Of a stretch of DNA of 64,000 nucleotides, positions 34,204 to 42,065 are shown one piece after another (positions within the stretch are counted from its first letter, which is position 1; each line of letters opens with the position of its first letter). Origin of the DNA: Chloroflexota bacterium (GTDB lineage: Bacteria; Chloroflexota; Limnocylindria; QHBO01); contig JAILWI010000001.1 in assembly GCA_025699005.1 (NCBI GenBank), forward strand, positions 906,908 through 970,907, read 5' to 3'. Made by a program: the position numbers and the translations under genes. The notes beneath the pieces are model-generated. The model had not been told where the DNA came from, did not search any database, and was given only the letters and a program-made list of their open reading frames with translations.

Positions 34204-35058
34204 TCAGGCGACATCCCACGCGAGCGGCATGTTGTCGGTGAGCCGCGTGCGCCCGATGCCGACCGCGATGAGGGCCAGCGCCGGTCCGGTGACCCGCTGG
34301 AGCTCGGCCAGCGTCAGCGCATCGGCCACGCTCACGTAGTCGATCCGGGCTCGTGGCTCGTTCGAGAGCACGTCGGTCATGCGCCAACGCAGGACCTCCG
34401 CCGAGCGCTCCCCTGCGTCGTACGCATCCTTGGCCGCGGTCAGGGCGTTGAACAGGCAGGCGGCAGCGTGTCGCTCCTCGATGCCGAGCTGTGCATTCGC
34501 GCTCGACAGCGCAAGGCCGTCGTCCTCCCGGATGGTCGGGCAGATGACGAGGTCGACGTTGAGGAACAGGTCGCGGACCATGCGGCGCACGATCACCACC
34601 TGCTGGGCGTGGCGCTGGCCGAGGTAGAGGCGCGCCGGCCCCACGAGGTGGAGCAGCTTGAGCATGATCGTCGTGAGTCCGTCGAGGTGTCCGGGTCGCG
34701 AGGCTCCCTCGAGCTGGCGCGTCAGGCCCTCGACGGTGACGCGCGTCGTGTCGTTCGGCGGGTAGAGGGTGCCAACGTCCGGGACGAAGGCGATGTCCAC
34801 CCTGGCGTGCTCGAGCAGGGCGAGGTCGCGCGCCGTGTCGCGCCGTCCGGGAGACGCCTCGTCGAGCGTCGTGAACGAGCCGGGGTTCGTGAAGCTCGAC
34901 ACGACCACCGAACCATTCTCTTCTCGGGCGCGCCGCACGAGCGAAAGCTGGCCATCGTGGAGCATGCCCATGGTCGGGACGAATCCGATGCTGTCCCCGG
35001 CGACGCGCCGCTCGAGGATCGCGTCGCGCAGCTCATTCGCCGTCCGAACGACGATCAC
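34204..35058 (-). CDS. Pantothenate synthetase-like protein with altered active site
   Basis: PanC joins pantoate and beta-alanine via a pantoyl adenylate. The 284 residues follow the PanC fold throughout (IGFVPTMGMLHDGQLSLV, FVPDVGTLYPP, TTIMLKLLHLVGPARLYLGQ, LALSSANAQL), but several catalytic positions differ. The second His of the HxGH signature is Gln37, the NPTQF Gln is Ser61 (NPGSF), the GEKD lysine/aspartate are Arg149/His150, and the SSRN arginine is Ala187. It may be inactive or use other substrates. GTG 35058 overlaps the coaBC stop by four bases (GTGA), which fixes the start and shows co-translation in a CoA operon. Confidence 0.85.
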   Translation of the reverse strand: MIVVRTANELRDAILERRVAGDSIGFVPTMGMLHDGQLSLVRRAREENGSVVVSSFTNPGSFTTLDEASPGRRDTARDLALLEHARVDIAFVPDVGTLYPPNDTTRVTVEGLTRQLEGASRPGHLDGLTTIMLKLLHLVGPARLYLGQRHAQQVVIVRRMVRDLFLNVDLVICPTIREDDGLALSSANAQLGIEERHAAACLFNALTAAKDAYDAGERSAEVLRWRMTDVLSNEPRARIDYVSVADALTLAELQRVTGPALALIAVGIGRTRLTDNMPLAWDVA

Positions 35059-36326
35059 GACCGACGGCGACGCCGGTTCCCGGTCGTTGCTCCGTCCTTC
35101 GAGCGGGCCGTCCGGTAGCGGTCGCCGATGAGGTCCCACAGCCGTTCCGCGACCTGCCGCTTCGGCAGCATCGGCCAGTCGGTGAGCGCACCCTCGGCGC
35201 CGAACACCGTGACCTTGTTCTCGTCCGACCCGATCGCGTCGAACGGCCCGCCGACCACGTTGCCGACGATGAGGTCCAGGCCCTTGTCCCGCAGCTTGGC
35301 GGCCGCGTTGGCCTCGAGGTCGTCGCTCTCGGCGGCGAAGCCGATGAGGAACGGCCGCACGTCGTCCGGCATCTCACCGACCTCGGCCACGATGTCGGGG
35401 TTCGGCACGAGCTCGATCTGCAGGTTCTCGCCGGAGCGCTTGATCTTCCGCTGGCTGGCTCGAGCGGGCGCGAAGTCGGCCACGGCCGCCGCCATGACGA
35501 GCACGTCCGCGTTCGCCGCGGCGCGCAGGACCGCCTCGCGCATGGACTGGGCCGTCGTGGCGTCGACGACGGTCACGCCGCGCGGTGGCGTCACGCCCAT
35601 GGCGCCGGCGATGAGCGTCACGTTCGCGCCGCGATCACGGGCCGCCTCGGCGATGGCCGCGCCCATCTTGCCCGACGACCGGTTGCCGATGAACCGGACC
35701 GGGTCGAGCGGCTCGCGGGTCCCCCCCGCGCTGACGACCACGTGGAGGCCCTCGAGGTCGCCGGATCGCTCGAAGAGGCGCTCGACGGCCTCGACCACCG
35801 ACGCCGGCTCGGCCAGCCGTCCGATCCCGGTGAGGCCCGATGCCAGCTCGCCGACCTCCGGCTCGACGACGAGATAGCCGAAGTCGCGCAGGGTGGCGAC
35901 GTTGCGCTGCGTTGCGGGGTGAGTCCACATCCCCGCGTCCATGGCGGGGGCGACGATCACCGGGGCGCGGCTGGCGCAGGCGATGGCGGTGATCGCGTCG
36001 TTGACGAGGCCGGCGGCCAGCTCGCCGAGGAGGTTGGCCGTGGCAGGTGCGAGCACGATCGCATCCGCCGCCTCGGCCAGCTCGATGTGCGCGATCTGCT
36101 GGTCGGCGTCGAGCTCGAACACGTCGTCGAGGACCGGGCGGTGGGTGAGGCTGGCGAAGGTCAGCGGCCCGACGAAGCGGGTCGCCGCCGGCGTCATCGC
36201 CACGTCGACGACCGCACCCCGGTCCTGGAGCAGCCGGACGAGGCTGACCGCCTTGTAGGCGGCGATGCTGCCCGAGACCCCGACCACCACGCGACGTCCG
36301 GCGAGCTGGCCGGGTCCCTCGCTCAT
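35055..36326 (-). CDS. coaBC: Bifunctional phosphopantothenoylcysteine decarboxylase / phosphopantothenate-cysteine ligase
   Basis: The 423-residue enzyme makes 4'-phosphopantetheine from phosphopantothenate in two steps. The N-terminal flavin decarboxylase (CoaC) has VGVSGSIAAYKAVSLVR, the catalytic His in HIELAEAADAIVLAPATAN and APAMDAGMW; the usual PAMN Asn is Asp and the usual ACG cysteine in the flap is Ser (ELASGLTGIGR). Such changes are also found in actinobacterial CoaBC as I recall. The C-terminal ligase (CoaB) is standard: SAGGTREPLDPVRFIGN, SSGKMG and AAVADFAP with KIKR. ATG overlaps the coaX stop by four bases. Confidence 0.95.
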   Translation of the reverse strand: MSEGPGQLAGRRVVVGVSGSIAAYKAVSLVRLLQDRGAVVDVAMTPAATRFVGPLTFASLTHRPVLDDVFELDADQQIAHIELAEAADAIVLAPATANLLGELAAGLVNDAITAIACASRAPVIVAPAMDAGMWTHPATQRNVATLRDFGYLVVEPEVGELASGLTGIGRLAEPASVVEAVERLFERSGDLEGLHVVVSAGGTREPLDPVRFIGNRSSGKMGAAIAEAARDRGANVTLIAGAMGVTPPRGVTVVDATTAQSMREAVLRAAANADVLVMAAAVADFAPARASQRKIKRSGENLQIELVPNPDIVAEVGEMPDDVRPFLIGFAAESDDLEANAAAKLRDKGLDLIVGNVVGGPFDAIGSDENKVTVFGAEGALTDWPMLPKRQVAERLWDLIGDRYRTARSKDGATTGNRRRRRS

Positions 36327-37147
36327 CGATCGGCCTTCGGCGCGCTCTGCACGCGGTCGCGTGCCGCCTGCCAGGCGTAGCGGATCCCGCGCAGCGTGAG
36401 GTCCGGCTCCACGGCGTCGATGCCCGGCACCTCGCCGAGCCACGGCTGGTAGGTATGGCCGCCGGTGGCGATGACCGTCACGCGGGCGGCATCAGGGGAG
36501 CGTTCGAGGAGCTCGCCACGCAGCGCCGTGAGCAGCCCGCTCACCAGGCCGATGTACCCGAGCACGGCGCCCGATTGCATGGCGTGCACGGTGTTGGCGC
36601 CGATCGCCGAGGGCGGGCGTCGCAGCTCGATGCGTGGCAGCTTGCTCGCTCGCCCCACCAGCGCCTCGAGGCTGAGGCCCATGCCCGGCGCGATCGCCCC
36701 GCCGATGTAGGCGCCGCCGGCGTCCACGAGATCGAAGTTCGTGGACGTCCCGAGGTCGATGACGATCGCGGGGCCGCCGAACTCGACCCGCGCCGCGAGC
36801 GCGTTGGCCAGCCGATCCGCGCCGGCCTCGCCGGGGCGGTCGATCCGGATGTCGAGCGTGCCCTCGAGCGACGCGGCGTCGATGATCGCGGGCTCGACGC
36901 CGATCCGCTGCGTGACCAGCCGCTCCCACGTCTCGGTCAGCGGCGGCACGACGCTGGCGATGGCGACGGCGTCGAGCTCGTCCAGGCGGTGCGCGTCGAG
37001 CGCGAGCAGGCCGGTCAGCGCGGCGGCCACCTCGTCGGTCGTCGCGTTTGCGCGGGTGATGGCGCGCCACGAGCGCGCCAGCCGATCGTCCTCGAACAGG
37101 CCGATCGTCACGTTCGTGTTGCCGATATCGGCCGCCAGCAGCTTCAC
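36323..37147 (-). CDS. coaX: Type III pantothenate kinase
   Basis: CoaX phosphorylates pantothenate, the first step of CoA synthesis, and needs a monovalent cation. The 274-residue protein has LLAADIGNTNVTIGLF (phosphate loop), GADRLANA, IVIDLGTSTNFDLVD and GGAIAPGMGLS, all typical. It begins with GTG at 37147, and TAGGAT ends only 7 bases before it, so the mRNA is probably leaderless. It is the first gene of coaX-coaBC-panC-like. A divergent gene starts at 37222. Confidence 0.96.
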   Translation of the reverse strand: MKLLAADIGNTNVTIGLFEDDRLARSWRAITRANATTDEVAAALTGLLALDAHRLDELDAVAIASVVPPLTETWERLVTQRIGVEPAIIDAASLEGTLDIRIDRPGEAGADRLANALAARVEFGGPAIVIDLGTSTNFDLVDAGGAYIGGAIAPGMGLSLEALVGRASKLPRIELRRPPSAIGANTVHAMQSGAVLGYIGLVSGLLTALRGELLERSPDAARVTVIATGGHTYQPWLGEVPGIDAVEPDLTLRGIRYAWQAARDRVQSAPKADR

Positions 37148-37154
37148 GGGCCGT

Positions 37155-37160
37155 ATCCTA
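37155..37160 (-). promoter_or_regulatory. -10 hexamer TAGGAT, leaderless start of coaX
   Basis: On the minus strand TAGGAT (in CTGCTAGGAT) lies seven bases before the coaX GTG at 37147. A diverging TAGACT is 30 bases away. Confidence 0.42.
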
Positions 37161-37189
37161 GCAGCCGATTCCGGCGGGGCCGCCGGTGC

Positions 37190-37195
37190 TAGACT
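37190..37195 (+). promoter_or_regulatory. -10 hexamer TAGACT of the M16 peptidase operon
   Basis: GCTAGACT lies 26 bases before ATG 37222. With the coaX -10 at 37155-37160 on the other strand it forms a compact divergent promoter. Confidence 0.4.
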
Positions 37196-37221
37196 CGCCG
37201 ACGATCCGTATCTTCGAGCCG

Positions 37222-37722
37222 ATGTCCGACGAGCGCGCCAAGCTCTACATCAACACCGGGGTCGTCACCGGCAAGAGCGACATCTACAACATCCTGCGGC
37301 CGCTGCTGAAGCAGACGGTCAGCTACACCTATCACCGTGGCTCCCGGGTCGAATCGAGCGGCACCGGGTGGGTCGAGCGCATCGTGATCGACCACCCCGA
37401 GGTCGCCTCGTACTTCACGCCGCTGGCCATCTGCCTGAACCTGGACTCGTTCGACTACCTCCAGTTCGACACGACGAGCGACCAGCTGCTCGTCTACACG
37501 CTCGTCATCGGCAACGAGCGGGTCGTGATCGAGTTCGCAGCGAGCGGTGCACAGCGCCTTGCCGAGCTCACCGAGACGGAGGTCGCGGCCGACGGGCGGC
37601 CGCTGCCTCGCAACGCCGAGGAGCTGGCGCGCGACCTGCGCTTCATCCAGATGGAGCTCCTCATGTCCGCCGAGGCGGACTCCGACGGCGACCGGGTCGA
37701 CGAGGACGAGGACGGGGCGTGA
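37222..37722 (+). CDS. Hypothetical protein, 166 aa, first gene of the M16 peptidase operon
   Basis: I do not know this family. It is a soluble, probably alpha/beta protein with KLYINTGVVTGKSDIYNIL, a Tyr/Arg-rich strand, WVERIVIDHPEVASYF, a hydrophobic core LVYTLVIGNERVVIEF and an acidic tail rich in Asp and Glu. ATG 37222 was chosen over the ATG at 37186, which would fall before the TAGACT box. The stop overlaps the next GTG by four bases, so it is co-translated with the peptidase. Confidence 0.68.
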   Translation: MSDERAKLYINTGVVTGKSDIYNILRPLLKQTVSYTYHRGSRVESSGTGWVERIVIDHPEVASYFTPLAICLNLDSFDYLQFDTTSDQLLVYTLVIGNERVVIEFAASGAQRLAELTETEVAADGRPLPRNAEELARDLRFIQMELLMSAEADSDGDRVDEDEDGA

Positions 37723-39050
37723 CCGCCTCCCCGGCGCCGGCTCGGCTGCGCGCCGCGGCCACGCATCCCCACCGGCGCACGGTGCTGCCCGGCGGGCTGC
37801 GGGTGGTGACCCAGGCGCTGCCGGGGGCTCGATCGGCGAGCATGGTGCTCATCGTTCCCGTCGGCTCGCGTCACGAGGATGAGGCGCACGCCGGGCTGAG
37901 CCACCTGCTCGAGCACCTCGTCTTCAAGGGCACGCGCGGCTACCCGGAGGCGGGGACGCTGTCGCACGCGGTCGAGGGCATCGGCGGCAGCATCAACGCC
38001 AGCACCGACCGGGAGCTGACGGCGTACAGCGCCAAGGTGCCGGCCGAGCACGCCGCGGTCGGGCTCGAGGCCATCCGCGAGCTGGCGCTCCGTCCGCTGC
38101 TGCGCCGTCGCGACCTCGGGGCGGAGAAGCCGATCATCGTCGACGAGATCCGGATGTACGTGGACTCGCCGTCCGACCACGTGTTCACGCTCTTCGACGA
38201 GATGCTCTACCCCGGCCACCCGCTTGGTCGGGAGATCGCGGGAACCATCGGCGCCGTTCGTCGGGCGACGCACCGCTCGGTCGTCGAGCATTGGCGCGGC
38301 GCCTATCGCAGCGGCGCCATGGTGCTCGCCGTGGCCGGGGCCATCGATCACGACGCGGTGGAGGCCGCGGCCGCCGAATGGAGTTCCGAGGGGCCGGACG
38401 ATCATCCCGGAAAGGTCGCGCCGCTGGCCGCCACGACGATGCCGCCGGTCGCCGCCGATGCCGGGACCGTGCGGATCGGCCGCCGCCGCCTGAGCCAGGC
38501 CAACCTGTGCCTGGGCATGCCGGGCGTGTCGCGCTCGGATCCGGACCGCTGGGCCCTCGACCTGCTCGGCGCGGTGCTCGGTGACGGGATGGGAAGCCGG
38601 CTCTTCCTCGACCTGCGGGAGCGGCGGTCCCTGGTCTACGACGTCTCCACCTTCAGCGCCACCTACGCGGACGTCGGGACGTTCGGCGTCCATGCCGGCT
38701 TCGATCCCGAGGATGTCCAGCGCGTCGTGTCGGCCATCCTCGATCAGCTCGACCGCATCTGCAGCGAGCCGGTGACCAGCGCCGAGCTCGAGCGTGCCCG
38801 CGCGTACACCCGCGGCCGGCTGGAGCTTCGAATGGAGGACACGGGCGCCGTCGCCGGATGGCTGGGAATGGGGGAGACGCTCCTGCCGCACATCCTCACC
38901 GTCGAGGAGGTCGTCGAGCGCCTCGAGGCGGTCTCGGTCGACGATCTCCAGCGGGTCGCGCAGCGCTACCTTGCCCCGGACGGCGCGCGGATGGCGCTGC
39001 TCGGTCCGTTCGGGCCGCGCTCCCGCATCGAGCGCCTCCTGCGCCGATGA
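37719..39050 (+). CDS. M16 family zinc peptidase (processing-peptidase-like)
   Basis: The 443-residue protein belongs to the pitrilysin/PqqF/processing peptidase family. The inverted zinc motif HxxEH is seen in LSHLLEHLVFKGT, with a distal glutamate in IIVDEIRMYVDSPSDH. The C-terminal half-domain has RRLSQANLCLGMPG and LGDGMGSRLFLDLRERRSLVYDV, which is the usual R/Y motif of M16B. Bacterial relatives cut small peptides or protein leader sequences. GTG start overlaps the stop before it, and the stop overlaps the next ATG. Confidence 0.94.
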   Translation: MTASPAPARLRAAATHPHRRTVLPGGLRVVTQALPGARSASMVLIVPVGSRHEDEAHAGLSHLLEHLVFKGTRGYPEAGTLSHAVEGIGGSINASTDRELTAYSAKVPAEHAAVGLEAIRELALRPLLRRRDLGAEKPIIVDEIRMYVDSPSDHVFTLFDEMLYPGHPLGREIAGTIGAVRRATHRSVVEHWRGAYRSGAMVLAVAGAIDHDAVEAAAAEWSSEGPDDHPGKVAPLAATTMPPVAADAGTVRIGRRRLSQANLCLGMPGVSRSDPDRWALDLLGAVLGDGMGSRLFLDLRERRSLVYDVSTFSATYADVGTFGVHAGFDPEDVQRVVSAILDQLDRICSEPVTSAELERARAYTRGRLELRMEDTGAVAGWLGMGETLLPHILTVEEVVERLEAVSVDDLQRVAQRYLAPDGARMALLGPFGPRSRIERLLRR

Positions 39051-40015
39051 AGCGTCGGCGGACCCGAAAGCCAGCGCCCGAGTCGGGCCCGCCGGATCGC
39101 GACGATGGCGCGGCCGATGAACCGCAGCGCCCCGAGCCGGAGGTGGACGAGCCGCAAGCGGACGAGCCGGCTGCCGCCGAGCCCGTCGGCGAGCCGATCG
39201 CCGAGGACCAGCCCCCGGCCGAGCCGGCCGATGAGCCCGATGAGCATGTCATCGATCTGCTCGTGGACGAGATGGTGCTTGCCCGGGCGCAGATGGACGC
39301 CGGCCTGGCGAGCATGGCCGAAGGCACGCTCCGCCAGCGCATCGCGGTCCGCGAGGCCGACGAGCCGGGCGCCGACGATGAGCTCGACGCGCTCCGCACG
39401 CTGCTCGCGGAGGCGCTGTGGCGCCAGGGCCGCGTCGCATCGGCACGCGCCGCGCTCGATGCGGTGCGTGCTGGAAGCCCGCAGCGACGCCTCCCGATCG
39501 CGGCGCTCATCGAGGCGGAGGCGTTGGCCGCGGCCGGCGAGCCCGACCGGGCGGCCGGTGCCGTGGAGCGCGTGGTGTCGGCGATCGGGGTCGACCAGGC
39601 TCACGAGCTGCGGACCGGCGTCGGTGGACGGGTGACGTGGCCGCTGCCGTCGGAGCTTCAGCCGGCGGTCGCACCCGCGCCGCGTCCGCCGTGGTCGAAC
39701 CGGGGGGCCGCGCGCGTCGAGCCCGACGCCGCCTCACCATTGGGAGGCGAACGGACGGCGGCGGCGCGCCGCCTGTTGGAGGAGGCACGCGTCGCGTACG
39801 TGAGCGGTGACCTGGCGCGCGGTGACAGCGAGATGTCGATCGCGGTGCGTCTCGACCCGGCCCTCGCCACGGACGGCGTCGCGATCCTCGAGCCGACCCT
39901 CGGCGGTCAGCCCTCGCACGAGCGTCTGCTACTCTACGGCGACCTGCTGCGCGCCGCGGGGCGCCGGGTCGAGGCCAGCCAAGCCTACGATCGCGCCGCC
40001 GATCGCCGCAGCTGA
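39047..40015 (+). CDS. Hypothetical protein with acidic Pro-rich N terminus and TPR-like repeats
   Basis: The 322-residue protein begins with a basic KRRRTRKP patch. A 50-residue acidic Glu/Pro/Ala/Asp-rich stretch follows, then helical repeats that look like TPR units (LVDEMVLARAQMDAGLASMAEGTL, LRTLLAEALWRQGRVASARAAL, LLLYGDLLRAAGRRVEASQAY). TPR proteins are scaffolds; no enzyme motif is seen. ATG overlaps the stop of the M16 peptidase gene by four bases, so it is tied to that peptidase and may bring it to targets. Confidence 0.75.
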   Translation: MKRRRTRKPAPESGPPDRDDGAADEPQRPEPEVDEPQADEPAAAEPVGEPIAEDQPPAEPADEPDEHVIDLLVDEMVLARAQMDAGLASMAEGTLRQRIAVREADEPGADDELDALRTLLAEALWRQGRVASARAALDAVRAGSPQRRLPIAALIEAEALAAAGEPDRAAGAVERVVSAIGVDQAHELRTGVGGRVTWPLPSELQPAVAPAPRPPWSNRGAARVEPDAASPLGGERTAAARRLLEEARVAYVSGDLARGDSEMSIAVRLDPALATDGVAILEPTLGGQPSHERLLLYGDLLRAAGRRVEASQAYDRAADRRS

Positions 40016-40085
40016 GCTCTGAACCCCAGTCTGCCGTCGCATCGCGGCGGCCGCCGCCTCATCAGCAACAGGAGCCACGCTCGCC

Positions 40086-40553
40086 ATGCAGCGCACCCTC
40101 GTCCTCGCCAAGCCCGACGCCGTCCAGCGCGGTCTGATCGGCGAGATCATCGGCCGGTTCGAGCGCAAGGGCCTCAAGGTCGTCGGCCTGCGTCTGCTGT
40201 CGGTCCCACGGCCGATGGCGGAGGAGCACTACGCCGTGCACGCCGGCAAGCACTTCTACGACGGACTCGTCGAGTTCATCACCTCCGGCCCGGTGGCCGC
40301 CTTCGCGCTCGAGGGACCGGATGCCATCGCCGTGGTGCGGAAGATGGTCGGCAAGACGATGCCGAACGAGGCCGAGCCGGGAACCATCCGCGGTGACCTC
40401 GGCATCAGCGGCCTCCGCAACCTCATCCATGCCTCCGACGCGCCGGAGACGGCCGAGGCGGAGCTCAAGCTGTGGTTCGGCGAGGACGTGCTCGTGGACT
40501 ACGAGCGCGAGATCGATGCCTGGATCGTCGCCGAGGAGCCGGCGCGCGCCTGA
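40086..40553 (+). CDS. ndk: Nucleoside diphosphate kinase
   Basis: Ndk moves the gamma phosphate of ATP to other NDPs through a phospho-histidine. The 155-residue protein begins QRTLVLAKPDAVQRGLIGEI and has the active-site His in GLRNLIHASDAPETAEAEL, in the usual NxxHxSDxxExAxxE pattern. The length matches the family. AACAGGAGCC lies upstream of the ATG. The gene ends three bases from the convergent lepB stop. Confidence 0.97.
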   Translation: MQRTLVLAKPDAVQRGLIGEIIGRFERKGLKVVGLRLLSVPRPMAEEHYAVHAGKHFYDGLVEFITSGPVAAFALEGPDAIAVVRKMVGKTMPNEAEPGTIRGDLGISGLRNLIHASDAPETAEAELKLWFGEDVLVDYEREIDAWIVAEEPARA

Positions 40554-40556
40554 CCG

Positions 40557-41243
40557 CTAGGGGCCGGTGGCGGTCCCGGTCCCGAGCGCCGGGTAGGCCG
40601 GTCGCTCGATGAGGCCGATGCGCTCGAGCGGGAAGTAGCGCAGCCACGCCCGGCCGAGGATCGTGTCCTCCTCGATCGGCCCGAAGACGCGTGAGTCCTG
40701 GCTCGATGGCCGGTTGTCGCCCATCACGAAGTACTCGCCCTCGGCCACGATCCAGGTCAGCGGACAGTCCTGCCGCGGGCAGAGCGTCGCGGCGGTCGAT
40801 CCATCGCCCTCGGTCACGACGTACGGTTCCTCGATGCGGACCGGGTTCTCGTCGGGCCGCGTGATGAACACCCGGCCGTTCTCGAGGCTCACGGTGTCAC
40901 CCGGCATGCCGACGATGCGCTTGATGAACGGGATGCCCTGCGCGTCGAGGCCCGAGCCCGACGGCGGGTTGAAGACGACCACGTCGCCGTACTCGTAGCC
41001 GCCGAAGCGGGGCGTCAGCTTGTCGATGAGGATGTACTCGCCGTCCACGATCGTCGGGAACATCGACCGCTGCTGGACCTCGAACGGTTGCGCCACGAAG
41101 TTGTGGATCACGAGGTAGATGAGCAGCGTGAGGACGAGCGTCTCGACGACCTCGAAGGCGCAGCCGAGGGCACGACGCGAACCGGCGCGCTCGCTCTGCG
41201 CGGGCGCGCCGTCGGAATCGGATTCGTCGGGGAGGTAGGTCAT
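40557..41243 (-). CDS. lepB: Signal peptidase I
   Basis: SPase I removes signal peptides at the outer face of the membrane. The 228-residue protein has one N-terminal membrane anchor (VETLVLTLLIYLVIHNFV), the catalytic Ser60 in VQQRSMFPT, the general base Lys108 in GIPFIKRIVGMPGD and the conserved MGDNRPSSQDSR. The box B is slightly unusual in having RSM where GxSM or GNSM is most common. TATCCT is 30 bases before the ATG. The gene diverges from the phosphatase gene. Confidence 0.96.
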   Translation of the reverse strand: MTYLPDESDSDGAPAQSERAGSRRALGCAFEVVETLVLTLLIYLVIHNFVAQPFEVQQRSMFPTIVDGEYILIDKLTPRFGGYEYGDVVVFNPPSGSGLDAQGIPFIKRIVGMPGDTVSLENGRVFITRPDENPVRIEEPYVVTEGDGSTAATLCPRQDCPLTWIVAEGEYFVMGDNRPSSQDSRVFGPIEEDTILGRAWLRYFPLERIGLIERPAYPALGTGTATGP

Positions 41244-41272
41244 CGGGCCTGGCTGCGGGTGGCGGCCGGCAC

Positions 41273-41278
41273 AGGATA
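41273..41278 (-). promoter_or_regulatory. -10 hexamer TATCCT of lepB
   Basis: On the minus strand TATCCT lies 29 bases before ATG 41243. It faces the plus-strand TAGACT 15 bases away, so the two promoters overlap in the DNA. Confidence 0.4.
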
Positions 41279-41293
41279 GCGCACCCGAGGGGC

Positions 41294-41299
41294 TAGACT
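41294..41299 (+). promoter_or_regulatory. -10 hexamer TAGACT, near-leaderless start
   Basis: GGCTAGACT lies 10 bases before the ATG at 41310 of the histidine phosphatase gene. Confidence 0.42.
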
Positions 41300-41309
41300 C
41301 AGGGGGCCC

Positions 41310-41951
41310 ATGGGCAGCCTCATCCTCGTCCGACACGCCACCACCGAAGCCTCCGCCGCGGGTCGAAACCTCGGCCAGGCGAGCGATCCGCCGCTGGCCG
41401 ATGCCGGCCACGAGCTCGCCGCGTCGCTCGGGCGCACGCTGGCCATGGAGCTCGCCGAGCTGCCGCACGACGAGATCCGCCTGCTCACCAGCCCCGCGCT
41501 CCGCTGCCGCCAGACGATGGCCTCCATCGTGGCCGGGCTCGAGCGCGATCCCGAGACGGTCGAGATCGAGCCGGGCCTGCTCGAGATCGAGTACGGCGCG
41601 TGGGAGGGCCTCACGCCCGACGAGGCGACCGCGCGCGACCCCGAGCTGCGTGCGGAGTGGGAGGACGACCCCTACACGACGGCATGTCCGGGCGGCGAGA
41701 GCGGCGCCGACGTGGCGAAACGGGCGGCCGCGGTGCTCGATCCCGTCGAATCGTGGCTGGCCGAGGATCGCGCACGCTGCGCGGTGGCGGTGGCCCACAA
41801 CCACGTCAACCGGGTCCGCATGTGCCGGTTGCTCGGCTGGCCGATGCGCGACTACCGGCGCCGGCTGGTCGCGGATCCGGGGGGCTACAGCCTCGTGACG
41901 TTCGGGCCGGGCGGACTCGTGGTTCGACGCTACAACGCGCCCGGAGCCTGA
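41310..41951 (+). CDS. Histidine phosphatase (phosphoglycerate mutase) family protein
   Basis: The 213-residue enzyme uses a phospho-histidine to remove or move phosphate groups. The catalytic RH motif is LILVRHATTEASAAGRN, followed by LLTSPALRCRQTM, the acid/base Glu in LLEIEYGAWEGL and the second His in VAVAHNHVNRVRM. This looks most like the CobC/phosphoserine-phosphatase-like small branch, not the glycolytic mutase. Substrate unknown. A proximal promoter TAGACT is 10 bases upstream. Confidence 0.92.
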   Translation: MGSLILVRHATTEASAAGRNLGQASDPPLADAGHELAASLGRTLAMELAELPHDEIRLLTSPALRCRQTMASIVAGLERDPETVEIEPGLLEIEYGAWEGLTPDEATARDPELRAEWEDDPYTTACPGGESGADVAKRAAAVLDPVESWLAEDRARCAVAVAHNHVNRVRMCRLLGWPMRDYRRRLVADPGGYSLVTFGPGGLVVRRYNAPGA

Positions 41952-42021
41952 CCGCGGGACTGGCATGCCTCATGCGTAGGAGCGCTCGGACGCTCGCTTC
42001 TGCGGATCGGCGTCCGCTGCC

Positions 42022-42027
42022 TATACT
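42022..42027 (+). promoter_or_regulatory. -10 hexamer TATACT of rpoN
   Basis: TATACT lies 38 bases before ATG 42066, with a weak TTCTGC at 41998-42003 as possible -35. This leaves a normal short leader. Confidence 0.42.
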
Positions 42028-42065
42028 CTGAGGGCTCCCGAGCCACCGTCCCTGCGCGAGGTTCC

